Shown piece by piece: positions 9,009 through 17,854 of a DNA stretch of 64,000 bases (the stretch's first letter is position 1; each line of letters opens with the position of its first letter). The notes under the pieces are model-generated. The model saw only the letters and a list, made by a program, of their open reading frames with translations, ran no database searches and was not told the origin of the DNA. Origin of the DNA: UBA11591 sp040220895. GTDB lineage: Bacteria > Bacteroidota > Bacteroidia > Flavobacteriales_E > Vicingaceae. The stretch spans positions 186,001 to 250,000 of the forward strand of contig JAVJVY010000008.1 in NCBI GenBank assembly GCA_040220895.1, written 5' to 3'. Both the position numbers and the translations under genes were made by a program.

Positions 9009-10007
9009 ATGGCTGACTCAAACTTTGTCGATTACGTAAAAATTCATTGCCAATCGGGCAAAGGGGGAGCGGGATCAGCTCATTTTCACCGCGATCGAAC
9101 CACCCCAAAAGGTGGACCTGACGGAGGCGACGGTGGACGGGGGGGGCATGTGATCCTGCGAGGTAACTCCCAAATGTGGACCTTGTTGCACTTAAAATTC
9201 AGAAAACACATTGCTGCAGGCCACGGGCAAGGAGGTGGCGCCAATAGGCGAACTGGAGCCTTTGGAGAAGATGTATACCTGGACGTTCCCTTGGGAACGG
9301 TCATTAAAGATGAGGAAACAGGCAAAGTGCTGTTTGAGATAGATGATGATGGGCAAGAGACCATTCTGATGCCTGGTGGCCGAGGTGGCCTTGGCAACGA
9401 TCACTTTAAAACCTCAACCAATCGCGCACCCCGTTATTCCCAGCCCGGAGAACTTGGAATGGAGGGTTGGAGAATTCTTGAATTAAAATTACTGGCTGAT
9501 GTTGGCCTGGTGGGCTTTCCCAATGCGGGCAAATCGACCCTGTTGGCCAGTGTTTCTGCTGCAAAGCCCGAAATAGCCAATTACCCGTTCACCACCCTGG
9601 TTCCTAACCTGGGAATTGTATCCTATCGCGATGAGAAGTCCTTTGTTATGGCAGACATTCCCGGTATAATTGAGGGAGCACATGAAGGTAAGGGATTGGG
9701 TCATAGATTTTTACGGCACATTGAGCGAAATAGTGTCTTATTGTTCATGGTTCCCGTTGATGCTGAAAGCATCACAAAGGAATTTGAAACCTTACTCAAT
9801 GAGCTAAAGGAATACAATCCTGAATTGCTCGACAAAAGAAGGATTTTAGCCATAAGCAAAAGCGATATGATCGATGAAGAATTGATGGAAGAAATGCGTG
9901 CCGATATTCCTGAAGGAATTCCAAGTGTCTTTATTTCATCCGTTTCTGGTTACAATATCGATCGACTGAAAGACATGTTATGGCATGAGATAAATGCAAA
10001 TAATTAG
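9009..10007 (+). CDS. obgE: GTPase Obg, ribosome assembly and growth control
   Basis: 332 residues with the glycine-rich Obg fold at the N-terminus (GKGGAGSAHFHRDR, PDGGDGGRGGHV, GGANRRTGAFGEDV) and a GTPase domain from about residue 160: G1 GFPNAGKST, switch region NYPFTTLVPNLG, G3 DIPGIIEGAHEG, G4 ISKSDM and G5 SSVSG. It acts in large-subunit ribosome assembly. There is no extended C-terminal domain, as usual in Bacteroidota. It sits 9 bp after adk and 14 bp before the PAP2 gene. Confidence 0.97.
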   Translation: MADSNFVDYVKIHCQSGKGGAGSAHFHRDRTTPKGGPDGGDGGRGGHVILRGNSQMWTLLHLKFRKHIAAGHGQGGGANRRTGAFGEDVYLDVPLGTVIKDEETGKVLFEIDDDGQETILMPGGRGGLGNDHFKTSTNRAPRYSQPGELGMEGWRILELKLLADVGLVGFPNAGKSTLLASVSAAKPEIANYPFTTLVPNLGIVSYRDEKSFVMADIPGIIEGAHEGKGLGHRFLRHIERNSVLLFMVPVDAESITKEFETLLNELKEYNPELLDKRRILAISKSDMIDEELMEEMRADIPEGIPSVFISSVSGYNIDRLKDMLWHEINANN

Positions 10008-10021
10008 TAGTTTCATTACAA

Positions 10022-10594
10022 ATGGTTGAATTCGACCAATGGCTTTTTCTCCTTTTAAACGGCATTCACAGTCCGTTTTATGATGACTTTATGTCTGCTA
10101 TCTCAGATCGCTTCATCTGGATACCTCTCTACGCCTATTTGCTCTTTATGCTCATCAGAGAATACGGGATTAGATCAATTTATCTCATTCTTTTTGTTGC
10201 TCTGCTGGTGACTTTGACAGATCAACTCTCGGTTCATTTGTTTAAAAACACCATCCAACGTTTAAGACCATGCCATGAGCCCGAAATAAGAAGTTTGGTT
10301 CATATAGTGAATGATCATTGCGGAGGAAATTACGGCTTCATATCATCGCATTCAGCCAATACTTTTGCCTTGGCTGTTTATCTTGGCAACCTCTTGTCTT
10401 CCAAAAGTAAGTTTTGGCTTACGGCTTTGCTTATATGGGCTGCACTGGTTTCATATTCAAGAATTTATCTCGGTGTGCATTATCCCCTTGATATTTTATT
10501 CGGCGGTTTATTCGGTGCCTTGATGGGTACCGTAATGCTGCGAATAACAAGAAGAATTGACAAGAAATTTTCTCTTAAGATTTTTGTCAAATGA
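10022..10594 (+). CDS. PAP2-family membrane phosphatase
   Basis: 190 residues with about five membrane segments. The three-part phosphatase signature is intact: KNTIQRLRP (K-x6-RP), then SSHSANTFA (SGH-like, with serine in place of glycine), then SRIYLGVHYPLDILFG (SRxxxxxHxxxD). Family members remove phosphate from lipid substrates such as undecaprenyl pyrophosphate or phosphatidyl glycerophosphate; which one is not decided by the sequence. Its stop overlaps the crcB start by 4 bp (ATGA). Confidence 0.9.
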   Translation: MVEFDQWLFLLLNGIHSPFYDDFMSAISDRFIWIPLYAYLLFMLIREYGIRSIYLILFVALLVTLTDQLSVHLFKNTIQRLRPCHEPEIRSLVHIVNDHCGGNYGFISSHSANTFALAVYLGNLLSSKSKFWLTALLIWAALVSYSRIYLGVHYPLDILFGGLFGALMGTVMLRITRRIDKKFSLKIFVK

Positions 10595-10968
10595 ATACAT
10601 GGTTGGCCATATTCATTGGTGGGGGTTTGGGTAGCTTGACACGTTATACTGTTTCTGTACTTAGCCTTCGTTTTTTACATTACCAATTTCCTTGGGGGAC
10701 CTTCATCTCGAATATGTTGGCCTGCCTGTTGCTGGCCTTGTTTCTATTTGCATTTAAGGGTCGTCTTGATAGTCAGCCTTTGTGGAGATTTTTAATTGTC
10801 ACCGGATTTTGTGGAGCCTTTAGCACTTTCTCCACACTAAGCTTTGAGACTTATGAGTTATTCAGAAATAATCACAGCGGCCTTGCTTTAGCCAATCTTA
10901 TCATTAGCATTGTCTTTGGCCTGGTCATCATGTTAATTTTATTGAAAGATGTACACATTGCGAAGTAA
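10591..10968 (+). CDS. crcB: Fluoride efflux channel CrcB/Fluc
   Basis: 125 residues, four membrane segments. The family signature GGGLGSLTRYTVS, then FPWGTFISNMLAC, and GFCGAFSTFSTLSFE with the phenylalanine and serine/threonine residues that line the fluoride path are all present. It forms dimeric fluoride channels in the inner membrane that keep cytoplasmic fluoride low. The gene overlaps the PAP2 gene by 4 bp and the PafA gene by 20 bp, so expression is tied to these phosphatases rather than to a fluoride riboswitch, of which I see no sign upstream. Confidence 0.93.
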   Translation: MNTWLAIFIGGGLGSLTRYTVSVLSLRFLHYQFPWGTFISNMLACLLLALFLFAFKGRLDSQPLWRFLIVTGFCGAFSTFSTLSFETYELFRNNHSGLALANLIISIVFGLVIMLILLKDVHIAK

Positions 10969-12577
10969 ACTTCTTGTTGCGTTTTTGGCGCAAATATTTT
11001 GTTTTTCCATAAGTGCTCAGGAACATCCGCGCATTGTGATCGCCCTTGTGGTAGACCAAATGACTCCTCAGTACATTGATCGATTCTGGAACGACTTTGG
11101 TGAAGGAGGATTCAAGAAACTAATTAACGAAGGGGTATATTTTCCCAATACTTTTTACAATCAGGTCCCGACTTACACCGCACCCGGACATGCAAGCATT
11201 TTTACCGGTTCATCGCCTTCCGCCCATGGGATTATCGGCAACAACTGGTATGATCGAAAAACAGGAAAGTCAGTATACTGCGTTGAGGATACCGAAAGAT
11301 CCACCATCGGATCATCAAACGACAACGGAAAGAGATCTCCCAAGTATCTGTTAAGTGCAGGTATCGGAGACATGATGAAATTGGCCAGCGGAGGCAAAGC
11401 TTATGTTTCCGCTATTTCTATCAAGGATCGCAGTGCAATACTTCCGGCTGGCCAAAGCGGGGACCTCGCAGTTTGGTGGGATGATGAAACAGGGAAATGG
11501 ATCACATCCGACCATTATTCAAAAGAAGTCCCAACCTGGATAAACGAGTACCAACTAAAAAACAATGTCTACGATTACATACGTGTCTGGGAGCCTATGC
11601 ACGATCAAGATGCTTATTCAACACTTTCCGGACATGATAATTTCGAGCGAGGAATCTTTTCCTCAGGCGCTTCATTTCCATATGATATGGGCGCTCTCGC
11701 ACAAGAGCATGGAGTGAAGGTCTTAAAATACAGTCCTTATGGTAATTCTTTCACATTCACCATGGGCCGAGAAATGATAAGGGGGTCCCTTTTAGGAAAA
11801 GACTTTACACCTGATCTGGGAATTATTTCCTTTTCGAGCACCGACTACATTGGGCACCTATTTGGACCCTACAGCCAAGAGGTTAAGGACACCTATCTCC
11901 GCTTTGACAAGGATCTCGAGGAATTCATTATGTTTCTGGAATCCCAGTTTGGAGGAGACTTTTTACTTTTTTTGACATCAGACCATGGGGTCATGCCGAA
12001 TGCAGAATACATGAAAAGTATGGGCATCAGGGCCAGCTATTTCGATATTGATGACCATCATACGAAGCTCGGTCAATTCCTAACTGCCTTGACTGGAATA
12101 GATGGACTGGTTTTGGCGATGGATGATGGTCAGGTTTACCTCGATGAAGTCAAGATAAGTGCATCAAAATTTAGTCTGAAAGAAGTAGAAAAGGCCACGG
12201 AGCGATGGTTACTTGGGCACGAACAAATACAAAGTGCCATTGCTGCTCATGAATTGAATTCTTTTGACTATGTGAATTTTCCCAAAGCCAACATGCAAGC
12301 CGGTTTTCATCCTTTGCGTTCGGGCAACGTGTCTTACGTTTTAACCGAGAATACCATTGATAAATCATTTGAGAAGGGCAGTAGCCATGGTAGTCCATAC
12401 AATTACGACAGCAGGGTACCACTAATTTTTTATGGAAGGGATATAGCCAAAGGGAAGCGGATAGAAGATCATATTGATATTCGGCAGATAGCGCCTACGA
12501 TTACTGAATGCGTGGGAGTGAGTCCGCCTCCGATGGCAACTTTGCCATCTCTAAGGCACTACCTCAAGTCCAAATAA
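10949..12577 (+). CDS. pafA: PafA-like alkaline phosphatase (alkaline phosphatase superfamily)
   Basis: 542-residue exported phosphomonoesterase with a signal peptide ending near FSISAQ. The metal and nucleophile residues of the superfamily can be followed: VVDQM (Asp about 36), TYTAPGHASIFTG with the nucleophilic threonine about 77, SIKDRSAILPAG carrying the PafA-type lysine, STDYIGHLFG (Asp and His), LTSDHG (Asp and His) and SSHGSPYNYDSRVP (His). PafA is a major phosphate-scavenging enzyme of Bacteroidota in the periplasm or outer membrane. The start overlaps the end of crcB by 20 bp. No Pho box was recognised. Confidence 0.92.
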   Translation: MYTLRSKLLVAFLAQIFCFSISAQEHPRIVIALVVDQMTPQYIDRFWNDFGEGGFKKLINEGVYFPNTFYNQVPTYTAPGHASIFTGSSPSAHGIIGNNWYDRKTGKSVYCVEDTERSTIGSSNDNGKRSPKYLLSAGIGDMMKLASGGKAYVSAISIKDRSAILPAGQSGDLAVWWDDETGKWITSDHYSKEVPTWINEYQLKNNVYDYIRVWEPMHDQDAYSTLSGHDNFERGIFSSGASFPYDMGALAQEHGVKVLKYSPYGNSFTFTMGREMIRGSLLGKDFTPDLGIISFSSTDYIGHLFGPYSQEVKDTYLRFDKDLEEFIMFLESQFGGDFLLFLTSDHGVMPNAEYMKSMGIRASYFDIDDHHTKLGQFLTALTGIDGLVLAMDDGQVYLDEVKISASKFSLKEVEKATERWLLGHEQIQSAIAAHELNSFDYVNFPKANMQAGFHPLRSGNVSYVLTENTIDKSFEKGSSHGSPYNYDSRVPLIFYGRDIAKGKRIEDHIDIRQIAPTITECVGVSPPPMATLPSLRHYLKSK

Positions 12578-12580
12578 AAT

Positions 12581-13594
12581 TCAATAATTAGCAAGGATTC
12601 CTTCAAGTTGATCCAAGTCATTGTCATCCACATCCAGGTGCGTGACAAATCTGATCAAGCCGGGGCCAAACGAAACGGCTAATACACCATCTTGTTGCAG
12701 GTTTTCTAAAAAGGTATGCTGATCGATGGCCTTGTGAATTTCAAAAACAACGATGTTGGTTTGCACCGGGAAAATGTTCTCGACATAGGGCAAACGTTGC
12801 AAGAGATCTCTCAGGTCTTTGGCTCGTTGGTGATCTTCAGACAGGCGGTCAATATGATTGTCAAGTGCGTAGATACCTGCTGCAGCGAGATATCCGGCTT
12901 GTCTCATTCCACCGCCGAGTATTTTTCTGATTCGCCTACCTCGTTCTATCAGTTTTTTTGACCCCAATAAAACAGATCCAACTGGGCAACCCAATCCTTT
13001 TGAAAGACAGACGGAAATGGTATCAAAAAGCGGCCCTATTGATTGGGAAGTGTAATCTACTTCGGCCAGTGCGTTAAAAATGCGAGCTCCATCGAGGTGA
13101 TACAACAGGTTATTAGCTTTGCAAATTTCCGCGATCTTCCTCAGGTCTTCTATATCGTAAATGCTCCCACCTCCTTTATTGCAGGTGTTTTCTACTGAAA
13201 CCAGCTGCGTCAAGGGCTTGTGCACATCTAAAGGATTGATGGCCGCACTCACCATGTCCGCTGTAATTCGACCTCGATCTCCTTTCAATAGCTTGGTGGA
13301 AAGCCCGGAATTAAATCCAATTCCTCCGCCTTCATATTGATAAACGTGCGATAATTCATCGCAAATGATCTCACCCGGGGGGTTCGAAAGTATTTTTATG
13401 CCTATTTGATTGGTCATGGTACCCGAGGGACAAAAAAGGCCGGCTTCTTTTCCGAATAGTTGGGCCGTTTTCTGTTCCAGGCTTTTAATGCTCGGATCTT
13501 CGTGAAAAACGTCATCACCGACCTGGGCACTGAACATGGCCTGCAGCATTCCCTCGGTTGGTCTAGTTACGGTATCGCTCCTTAAATCGATCAT
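12581..13594 (-). CDS. ltaE: Low-specificity L-threonine aldolase (PLP-dependent)
   Basis: 337 residues, PLP fold type I. It starts with the family hallmark DLRSDTVTRPTEGM, continues with GDDVFHEDPSIKSLE and CPSGTMTNQIGI, and has HLDGARIFNA (cofactor aspartate) and the Schiff-base lysine in CLSKGLGCPVGS (Lys about 199). It splits L-threonine or allo-threonine to glycine and acetaldehyde. It is the last gene of a tight minus-strand run after an M16 peptidase and an O-methyltransferase (1-bp gaps between them) and converges on pafA. Confidence 0.93.
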   Translation of the reverse strand: MIDLRSDTVTRPTEGMLQAMFSAQVGDDVFHEDPSIKSLEQKTAQLFGKEAGLFCPSGTMTNQIGIKILSNPPGEIICDELSHVYQYEGGGIGFNSGLSTKLLKGDRGRITADMVSAAINPLDVHKPLTQLVSVENTCNKGGGSIYDIEDLRKIAEICKANNLLYHLDGARIFNALAEVDYTSQSIGPLFDTISVCLSKGLGCPVGSVLLGSKKLIERGRRIRKILGGGMRQAGYLAAAGIYALDNHIDRLSEDHQRAKDLRDLLQRLPYVENIFPVQTNIVVFEIHKAIDQHTFLENLQQDGVLAVSFGPGLIRFVTHLDVDDNDLDQLEGILANY

Positions 13595-13595
13595 G

Positions 13596-14231
13596 TCACG
13601 TTTTTCTACAGATCATTAATCCATCCCTTACAGGAAGTAAGAGGTTTTCGACTCTTTGGTCCGAATGGACTTTTTCGACATAGGCTTTTAGCGCCATTGT
13701 TTCCTGATCACTTTCGTCTTCAAGTACCTTGCCACTCCAGAGTACATTGTCGGCTATGATGATGCCACCTTGCCTTACTTTGTCAAAAACAAGGTCATAA
13801 TACCTTGAATAGTTTTCTTTATCTGCGTCGATGAATACCAAGTCAAAAGAATCGTTCAAAGTAGGGATGATTACTGTGGCATCACCAATCAGCAGTTTTA
13901 TTCTGTCGGACATGCCGGCCTGCTCAATGTGGCTTCTGGCAAAATCTTCAAATTCTTCATTCACGTCAATACTGGTCAGGATGCCATCGTCATTGAGTCC
14001 TTCGGCCATGCAAATGGCAGAGTAACCGGTGAAGGTTCCAATTTCAAGAATTCGCATCGGGCTCAGCATTTTACTGAACATACTTAAAACACGCCCCTGC
14101 AGATGGCCAGAAAGCATGCGAGGCTGAACCATCTTGCGCCAGGTCTCTCGATTCAGTTTGGCCAGGACTTCATTTTCGGCGTCTGTGTAACATTCGGCGT
14201 ATTCAACAATTTTTTCAGGCAAGAATTCCAT
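13596..14231 (-). CDS. Class I SAM-dependent O-methyltransferase (catechol-OMT-like)
   Basis: 211 residues. The SAM-binding glycine motif LEIGTFTGYSAICMA, the acidic loop SIDVNEE, GDATVIIPTL, the metal-binding aspartates in LVFIDADKENYSRYYD and IIIADNVLWSGKV are as in the bacterial O-methyltransferase family 3, which uses a divalent metal to methylate catechol-like hydroxyls. The natural substrate is not known. It lies between the M16 peptidase and threonine aldolase genes with only 1 bp on each side, so it is co-transcribed with both, although no shared pathway is obvious. Confidence 0.92.
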   Translation of the reverse strand: MEFLPEKIVEYAECYTDAENEVLAKLNRETWRKMVQPRMLSGHLQGRVLSMFSKMLSPMRILEIGTFTGYSAICMAEGLNDDGILTSIDVNEEFEDFARSHIEQAGMSDRIKLLIGDATVIIPTLNDSFDLVFIDADKENYSRYYDLVFDKVRQGGIIIADNVLWSGKVLEDESDQETMALKAYVEKVHSDQRVENLLLPVRDGLMICRKT

Positions 14232-14232
14232 T

Positions 14233-15465
14233 TCACGTATTTAGATAGATCAATCGACTAAAGTTATTTAAATCAAAGATTTCATTGGCCGTATCTTGAA
14301 TGTCCTTGGCGGAAATACCATCGACGCGCTTTAAGATGTCGTTCAAGCTTTCGATTTCCCCCTGAGTCATCATGCTCCGGGCGCGCTGCATCACGCGATT
14401 TGCCCTTGATTCCATGGCAATGCTCAGTTGACCTTGATATTGGCGTTTGGCGTTTGTCAATTGCACAGGACTCAGCTTTTTTTCCTTTAAGGTCTTCAAT
14501 TCCCGTTTTATCAGGGTCTCGACTCGTGGAATGTTTTTGGCATCGCAGCCCAGGTAAATGTAGAAAAGTCCCGTATCAGAAAACGGAGCATATCCGGTCT
14601 CAATATGATAGGCCAGGCCTTGCTTTTCTCGCACAACCAAATTAAGCCTGCTATTCATTGAATGTCCACCCGTGATGTTATTCAAAAGATTAAGGCTCTC
14701 GCGCCGCTCATGGTCAATGGGATATGCCTTTCCACCTTGTATGTAATGGGACTGAAATGTTTTCTTCTTCAACTGCTTGTCTATTGATTTCCAATAGACG
14801 GATTTTTTTTCGCGCTCAAATTTTTGACTTCCACGCACTTCGCCAAAATACTTCGCTGCCAGTCGAGCTATTTTTTTGTCACTTACGTTTACTGAAGTGC
14901 TCAATAAAAGGTTGGTAGGTGAGTAATATTTTTGATGAAAATCGATCAGCGCACTTCGGTTCAAGCCTTTTACGCTTTTCGATGAGCCTAAGATACTACC
15001 CGCCAAAGGATGATCTTTAAAGATTAAATCCTCAAAATCCTCAAATATTTGTTCAGATGGATTATCCCTGTACGACTGAATCTCGTCTAGGATTACATTT
15101 TTTTCACGGTCGAGTTCCCTTTCTGGAAACTGGGAATGAAAAAGGATGTCTGACATCAATTCGAGCGCTCGCTCCAAATAATTATTCATAAATACCGTGT
15201 AAATACATGTGTATTCTTTGGTTGTGTATGCGTCAATTTCCGCACCCACAGTTTCCAGTCTGTTTATGATATGATGGGCTCTTCGTTTAACCGTGCCCTT
15301 GAATAAACAATGTTCAAGGAAATGCGCAATTCCCTTTTGACCTTCTTTTTCATCTCTGCTCCCGCAGGCTATTACCACAGCAGCATAGCCAACATTGGCG
15401 TTGAATGCCGGTTCATGAATATGGATCAGGCCGTTGTTTAATTCGCTTAATGAGAGCTGGGACAT
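14233..15465 (-). CDS. M16-family zinc peptidase
   Basis: 410 residues. The inverted zinc motif HFLEH is at residues 48-52 and the third zinc ligand glutamate lies in VILDEIQSYRDNP about 76 residues later, as required for activity. The C-terminal half carries the R/Y pair region (GLAYHIETGYAPFSDTG), which in this family helps substrate binding. Length fits single-unit bacterial enzymes such as the processing-peptidase-like PqqL/YmxG group. No signal peptide is visible, so it is probably cytoplasmic. First gene of a three-gene minus-strand unit. Confidence 0.92.
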   Translation of the reverse strand: MSQLSLSELNNGLIHIHEPAFNANVGYAAVVIACGSRDEKEGQKGIAHFLEHCLFKGTVKRRAHHIINRLETVGAEIDAYTTKEYTCIYTVFMNNYLERALELMSDILFHSQFPERELDREKNVILDEIQSYRDNPSEQIFEDFEDLIFKDHPLAGSILGSSKSVKGLNRSALIDFHQKYYSPTNLLLSTSVNVSDKKIARLAAKYFGEVRGSQKFEREKKSVYWKSIDKQLKKKTFQSHYIQGGKAYPIDHERRESLNLLNNITGGHSMNSRLNLVVREKQGLAYHIETGYAPFSDTGLFYIYLGCDAKNIPRVETLIKRELKTLKEKKLSPVQLTNAKRQYQGQLSIAMESRANRVMQRARSMMTQGEIESLNDILKRVDGISAKDIQDTANEIFDLNNFSRLIYLNT

Positions 15466-15603
15466 AAGAGGCCGAAATTAGTCAGATTGCATCAAAGAAT
15501 GACAATTTTCAAAAGACCATGTTAATAAGGACGTTAATAACTTGGGGGCGTGTTAACTAAGGTAGGCAGGCATTTTTTCTAGTTTGGTCAGCAAATTGAC
15601 GAT

Positions 15604-17811
15604 TTGATTCTTCGCCGTACTAGTTTATTGTTACTCGGAATTTTCGTTTGTCTTCAAAGCTTTGGCCAAGGGGGTGAAATTCTTGACAAGAAAGAAATTA
15701 AGCAACTGGAGCGCGATGGGGAATTGTTCTACGAAGATCAGGAGTACGAGAAGGCACTTCGTTATTTTCTTCAATTACACGAAATAGAACCCAATAACCC
15801 GTATTACAATTTGGTGATCGGAATTTGTTATACCTATATTCCCGGTGCAGTCGACAATTCATTTCCATACTTGGAAAAAGCCAAAAATCTTAGCCCGGAA
15901 TTCGATCAGGTTGACTTGTATTTAGGAAGGGCGTATTATAAAAATCACGATTTCCAGAAGGCAATAGAGAAACTGAGCGAGTTGCTTGCCAAAGAAGAAT
16001 CCGACGATGATACGGAAAGCGAGGCCAGACAAATCATTACCTATTCAAAAAATGCGCTGGAATTGGTGATGGATACAGCAGCAAATAGTGGTGTTACAAA
16101 CATGGGTTCCATCATTAATTCTGAAGACGAAGAATACGTTCCAATAGTCACACCAGATGAATCCAAGATCATATTTACTTACAGAGGCAAGAAAAGTACC
16201 GGAGGTAAACTGAACGACAAAGGAGAACCGGACGACGATGGCAACTACTTTGAGGATATTTTTATTTCCCTGAAATCTCCGGATGATTGGATGTATGACG
16301 AAGATGTTTGGCTTGAGCCTACGGGCATCGCGGCGCTAAACACCGATAAGGATGATGCTTGCATCGCACTGACCATCGATGGACAGACCTTGTTTTTATA
16401 TATGCATACTGAAGAAAATGGGGGAGATATCTACGCTAGCCACCTGGATGGAGAAAATTGGCAAAGCCCCGAACCGCTGAAGGGCGAAGTAAATACTAAA
16501 TATTGGGAAGGTAGTGTTACGATCTCAAGTGATGGCAAAGTCATCTATTTCTCTTCGGATCGCCCCGAAGGGTACGGTGGACGAGACATCTACAGGGCCG
16601 AGAAACTTGAAGATGGGACATGGGGTAATGTCACCAACCTTGGGCCTACCATAAACACAGCTTTAAATGACGATTCCCCCTTTCTCCACCTGGATCGAAA
16701 AACATTATACTTCAGTTCTGAGGGTCACAATAGCATAGGTGGATATGATGTTTTTTATAGTGTCAACGAAGATGGACTGTGGTCGGTTCCCACAAACATG
16801 GGTGCACCAGTCAATACAACCGAAGATGACTTGTTTTACGTTGCTACAGCCGATGGAAAAAAAGGGTATTATTCCTCTGCACATGGAAAGGGATCGCAAG
16901 GAAGGCAGGACATTTATATGGTCAAGCCCGATATTGGTAGGATAAATCTAGCTCCGGTGGCGGCATTGATCGTCGGTATTGTTTATGCCGATGACGTCCC
17001 GACGGGTTCGACCATCAATGTAAACGATCTTACTAAACAGGAGACCGCTGGAACCTTTTATTCTAATTCTGCCGATGGCCAATACCGAATTGCCCTGCTA
17101 CCCGGGTCAAAATATCAGATCGAAGTTGAAGTGCCCGAATATGAAACTCATCGCGATGAGATAGACCTCGTTACCCTGAAAGAATACATTGAGGTCTCAA
17201 ACAATATCTACTTTTACTCAGAGGAATTCGCCGATTCTAACCCGGTTCAGGAAAGCCAGACGCTCGAAGAAGCGAAGATTGAAAGTGAACTCGCCATTGC
17301 GGCAGTTCCGGTCGTAATACCAAAAGGTAAAGAAGAGAAGATTGCCCAAGCTGAAATTCCTGAAGCGAAACAAGATGAAGTAGCTGTTGCAGTGCCTGTA
17401 CCAGTTCCTACACCGAAAGACTCGCCTTGTGACGAAATGGTTGATTTGTCTGCCTTTATTGGGAGAGACTTGAATAAAGTGGCTAACTATAACAAGCTGT
17501 TGAGCGCAATAGGCGAGTATTGCGCCGATGAATTGGAGTTTCGTGTTCAGATTGGTGCATACCGATTCCCAAAAAACTTTAAGTACCCTTATTTGAATAA
17601 GTTTGGCGAAGCTGACGTTCAGGATTATCCGGACGGAATAACCCGATTTACCATGGGCACCTTCAATACGCTTAAGAATGCAGATGACCATAGACAAGAC
17701 ATCATCAAGGCCGGCCAAAAAGATGCCTGGGTGATTCCATTTTACGATGGCCGTAGAATATTTATGGAAGACCTGATCTCGGTCAATTTCTACAAACAGG
17801 ACATCAACTAA
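15604..17811 (+). CDS. Periplasmic TPR / PD40 beta-propeller / SPOR-like protein (PorE-like architecture)
   Basis: 735 residues from a TTG start chosen because a clean signal peptide follows at once (ILRRTSLLLLGIFVCLQSFGQ). Domains in order: TPR-like helices about 36-150; PD40/TolB-like propeller strands about 175-455 (repeated forms of IYFSSDRPEGYGGRDIY); a carboxypeptidase-regulatory-like beta domain about 460-545; a low-complexity Pro/Val/Glu linker about 565-615; and a final 95 residues with the pattern FRVQIGAYRFP ... GITRFTMGTF ... AWVIPFYDGRRI, which reads as a SPOR-like peptidoglycan-binding fold. T9SS-associated PorE has the first three domains followed by OmpA; here the cell-wall-binding end looks different. 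Role in T9SS or envelope organisation is inferred. Confidence 0.85.
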   Translation: MILRRTSLLLLGIFVCLQSFGQGGEILDKKEIKQLERDGELFYEDQEYEKALRYFLQLHEIEPNNPYYNLVIGICYTYIPGAVDNSFPYLEKAKNLSPEFDQVDLYLGRAYYKNHDFQKAIEKLSELLAKEESDDDTESEARQIITYSKNALELVMDTAANSGVTNMGSIINSEDEEYVPIVTPDESKIIFTYRGKKSTGGKLNDKGEPDDDGNYFEDIFISLKSPDDWMYDEDVWLEPTGIAALNTDKDDACIALTIDGQTLFLYMHTEENGGDIYASHLDGENWQSPEPLKGEVNTKYWEGSVTISSDGKVIYFSSDRPEGYGGRDIYRAEKLEDGTWGNVTNLGPTINTALNDDSPFLHLDRKTLYFSSEGHNSIGGYDVFYSVNEDGLWSVPTNMGAPVNTTEDDLFYVATADGKKGYYSSAHGKGSQGRQDIYMVKPDIGRINLAPVAALIVGIVYADDVPTGSTINVNDLTKQETAGTFYSNSADGQYRIALLPGSKYQIEVEVPEYETHRDEIDLVTLKEYIEVSNNIYFYSEEFADSNPVQESQTLEEAKIESELAIAAVPVVIPKGKEEKIAQAEIPEAKQDEVAVAVPVPVPTPKDSPCDEMVDLSAFIGRDLNKVANYNKLLSAIGEYCADELEFRVQIGAYRFPKNFKYPYLNKFGEADVQDYPDGITRFTMGTFNTLKNADDHRQDIIKAGQKDAWVIPFYDGRRIFMEDLISVNFYKQDIN

Positions 17812-17854
17812 ATTTCATTCCAACAATTGAATTGCGCTTCGTACTTTTACCGGC

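Noticed and set aside
10949..10968. Fluoride riboswitch linked to crcB
   Set aside because: crcB lies inside an operon with its start within the PAP2 gene; no riboswitch-like sequence is upstream.
17218..17718. 166-codon open frame on the minus strand inside the PD40/SPOR gene
   Set aside because: It is antisense to a gene with clear domain structure, has no recognisable motif, and is rich in residues expected from reading codons backwards.
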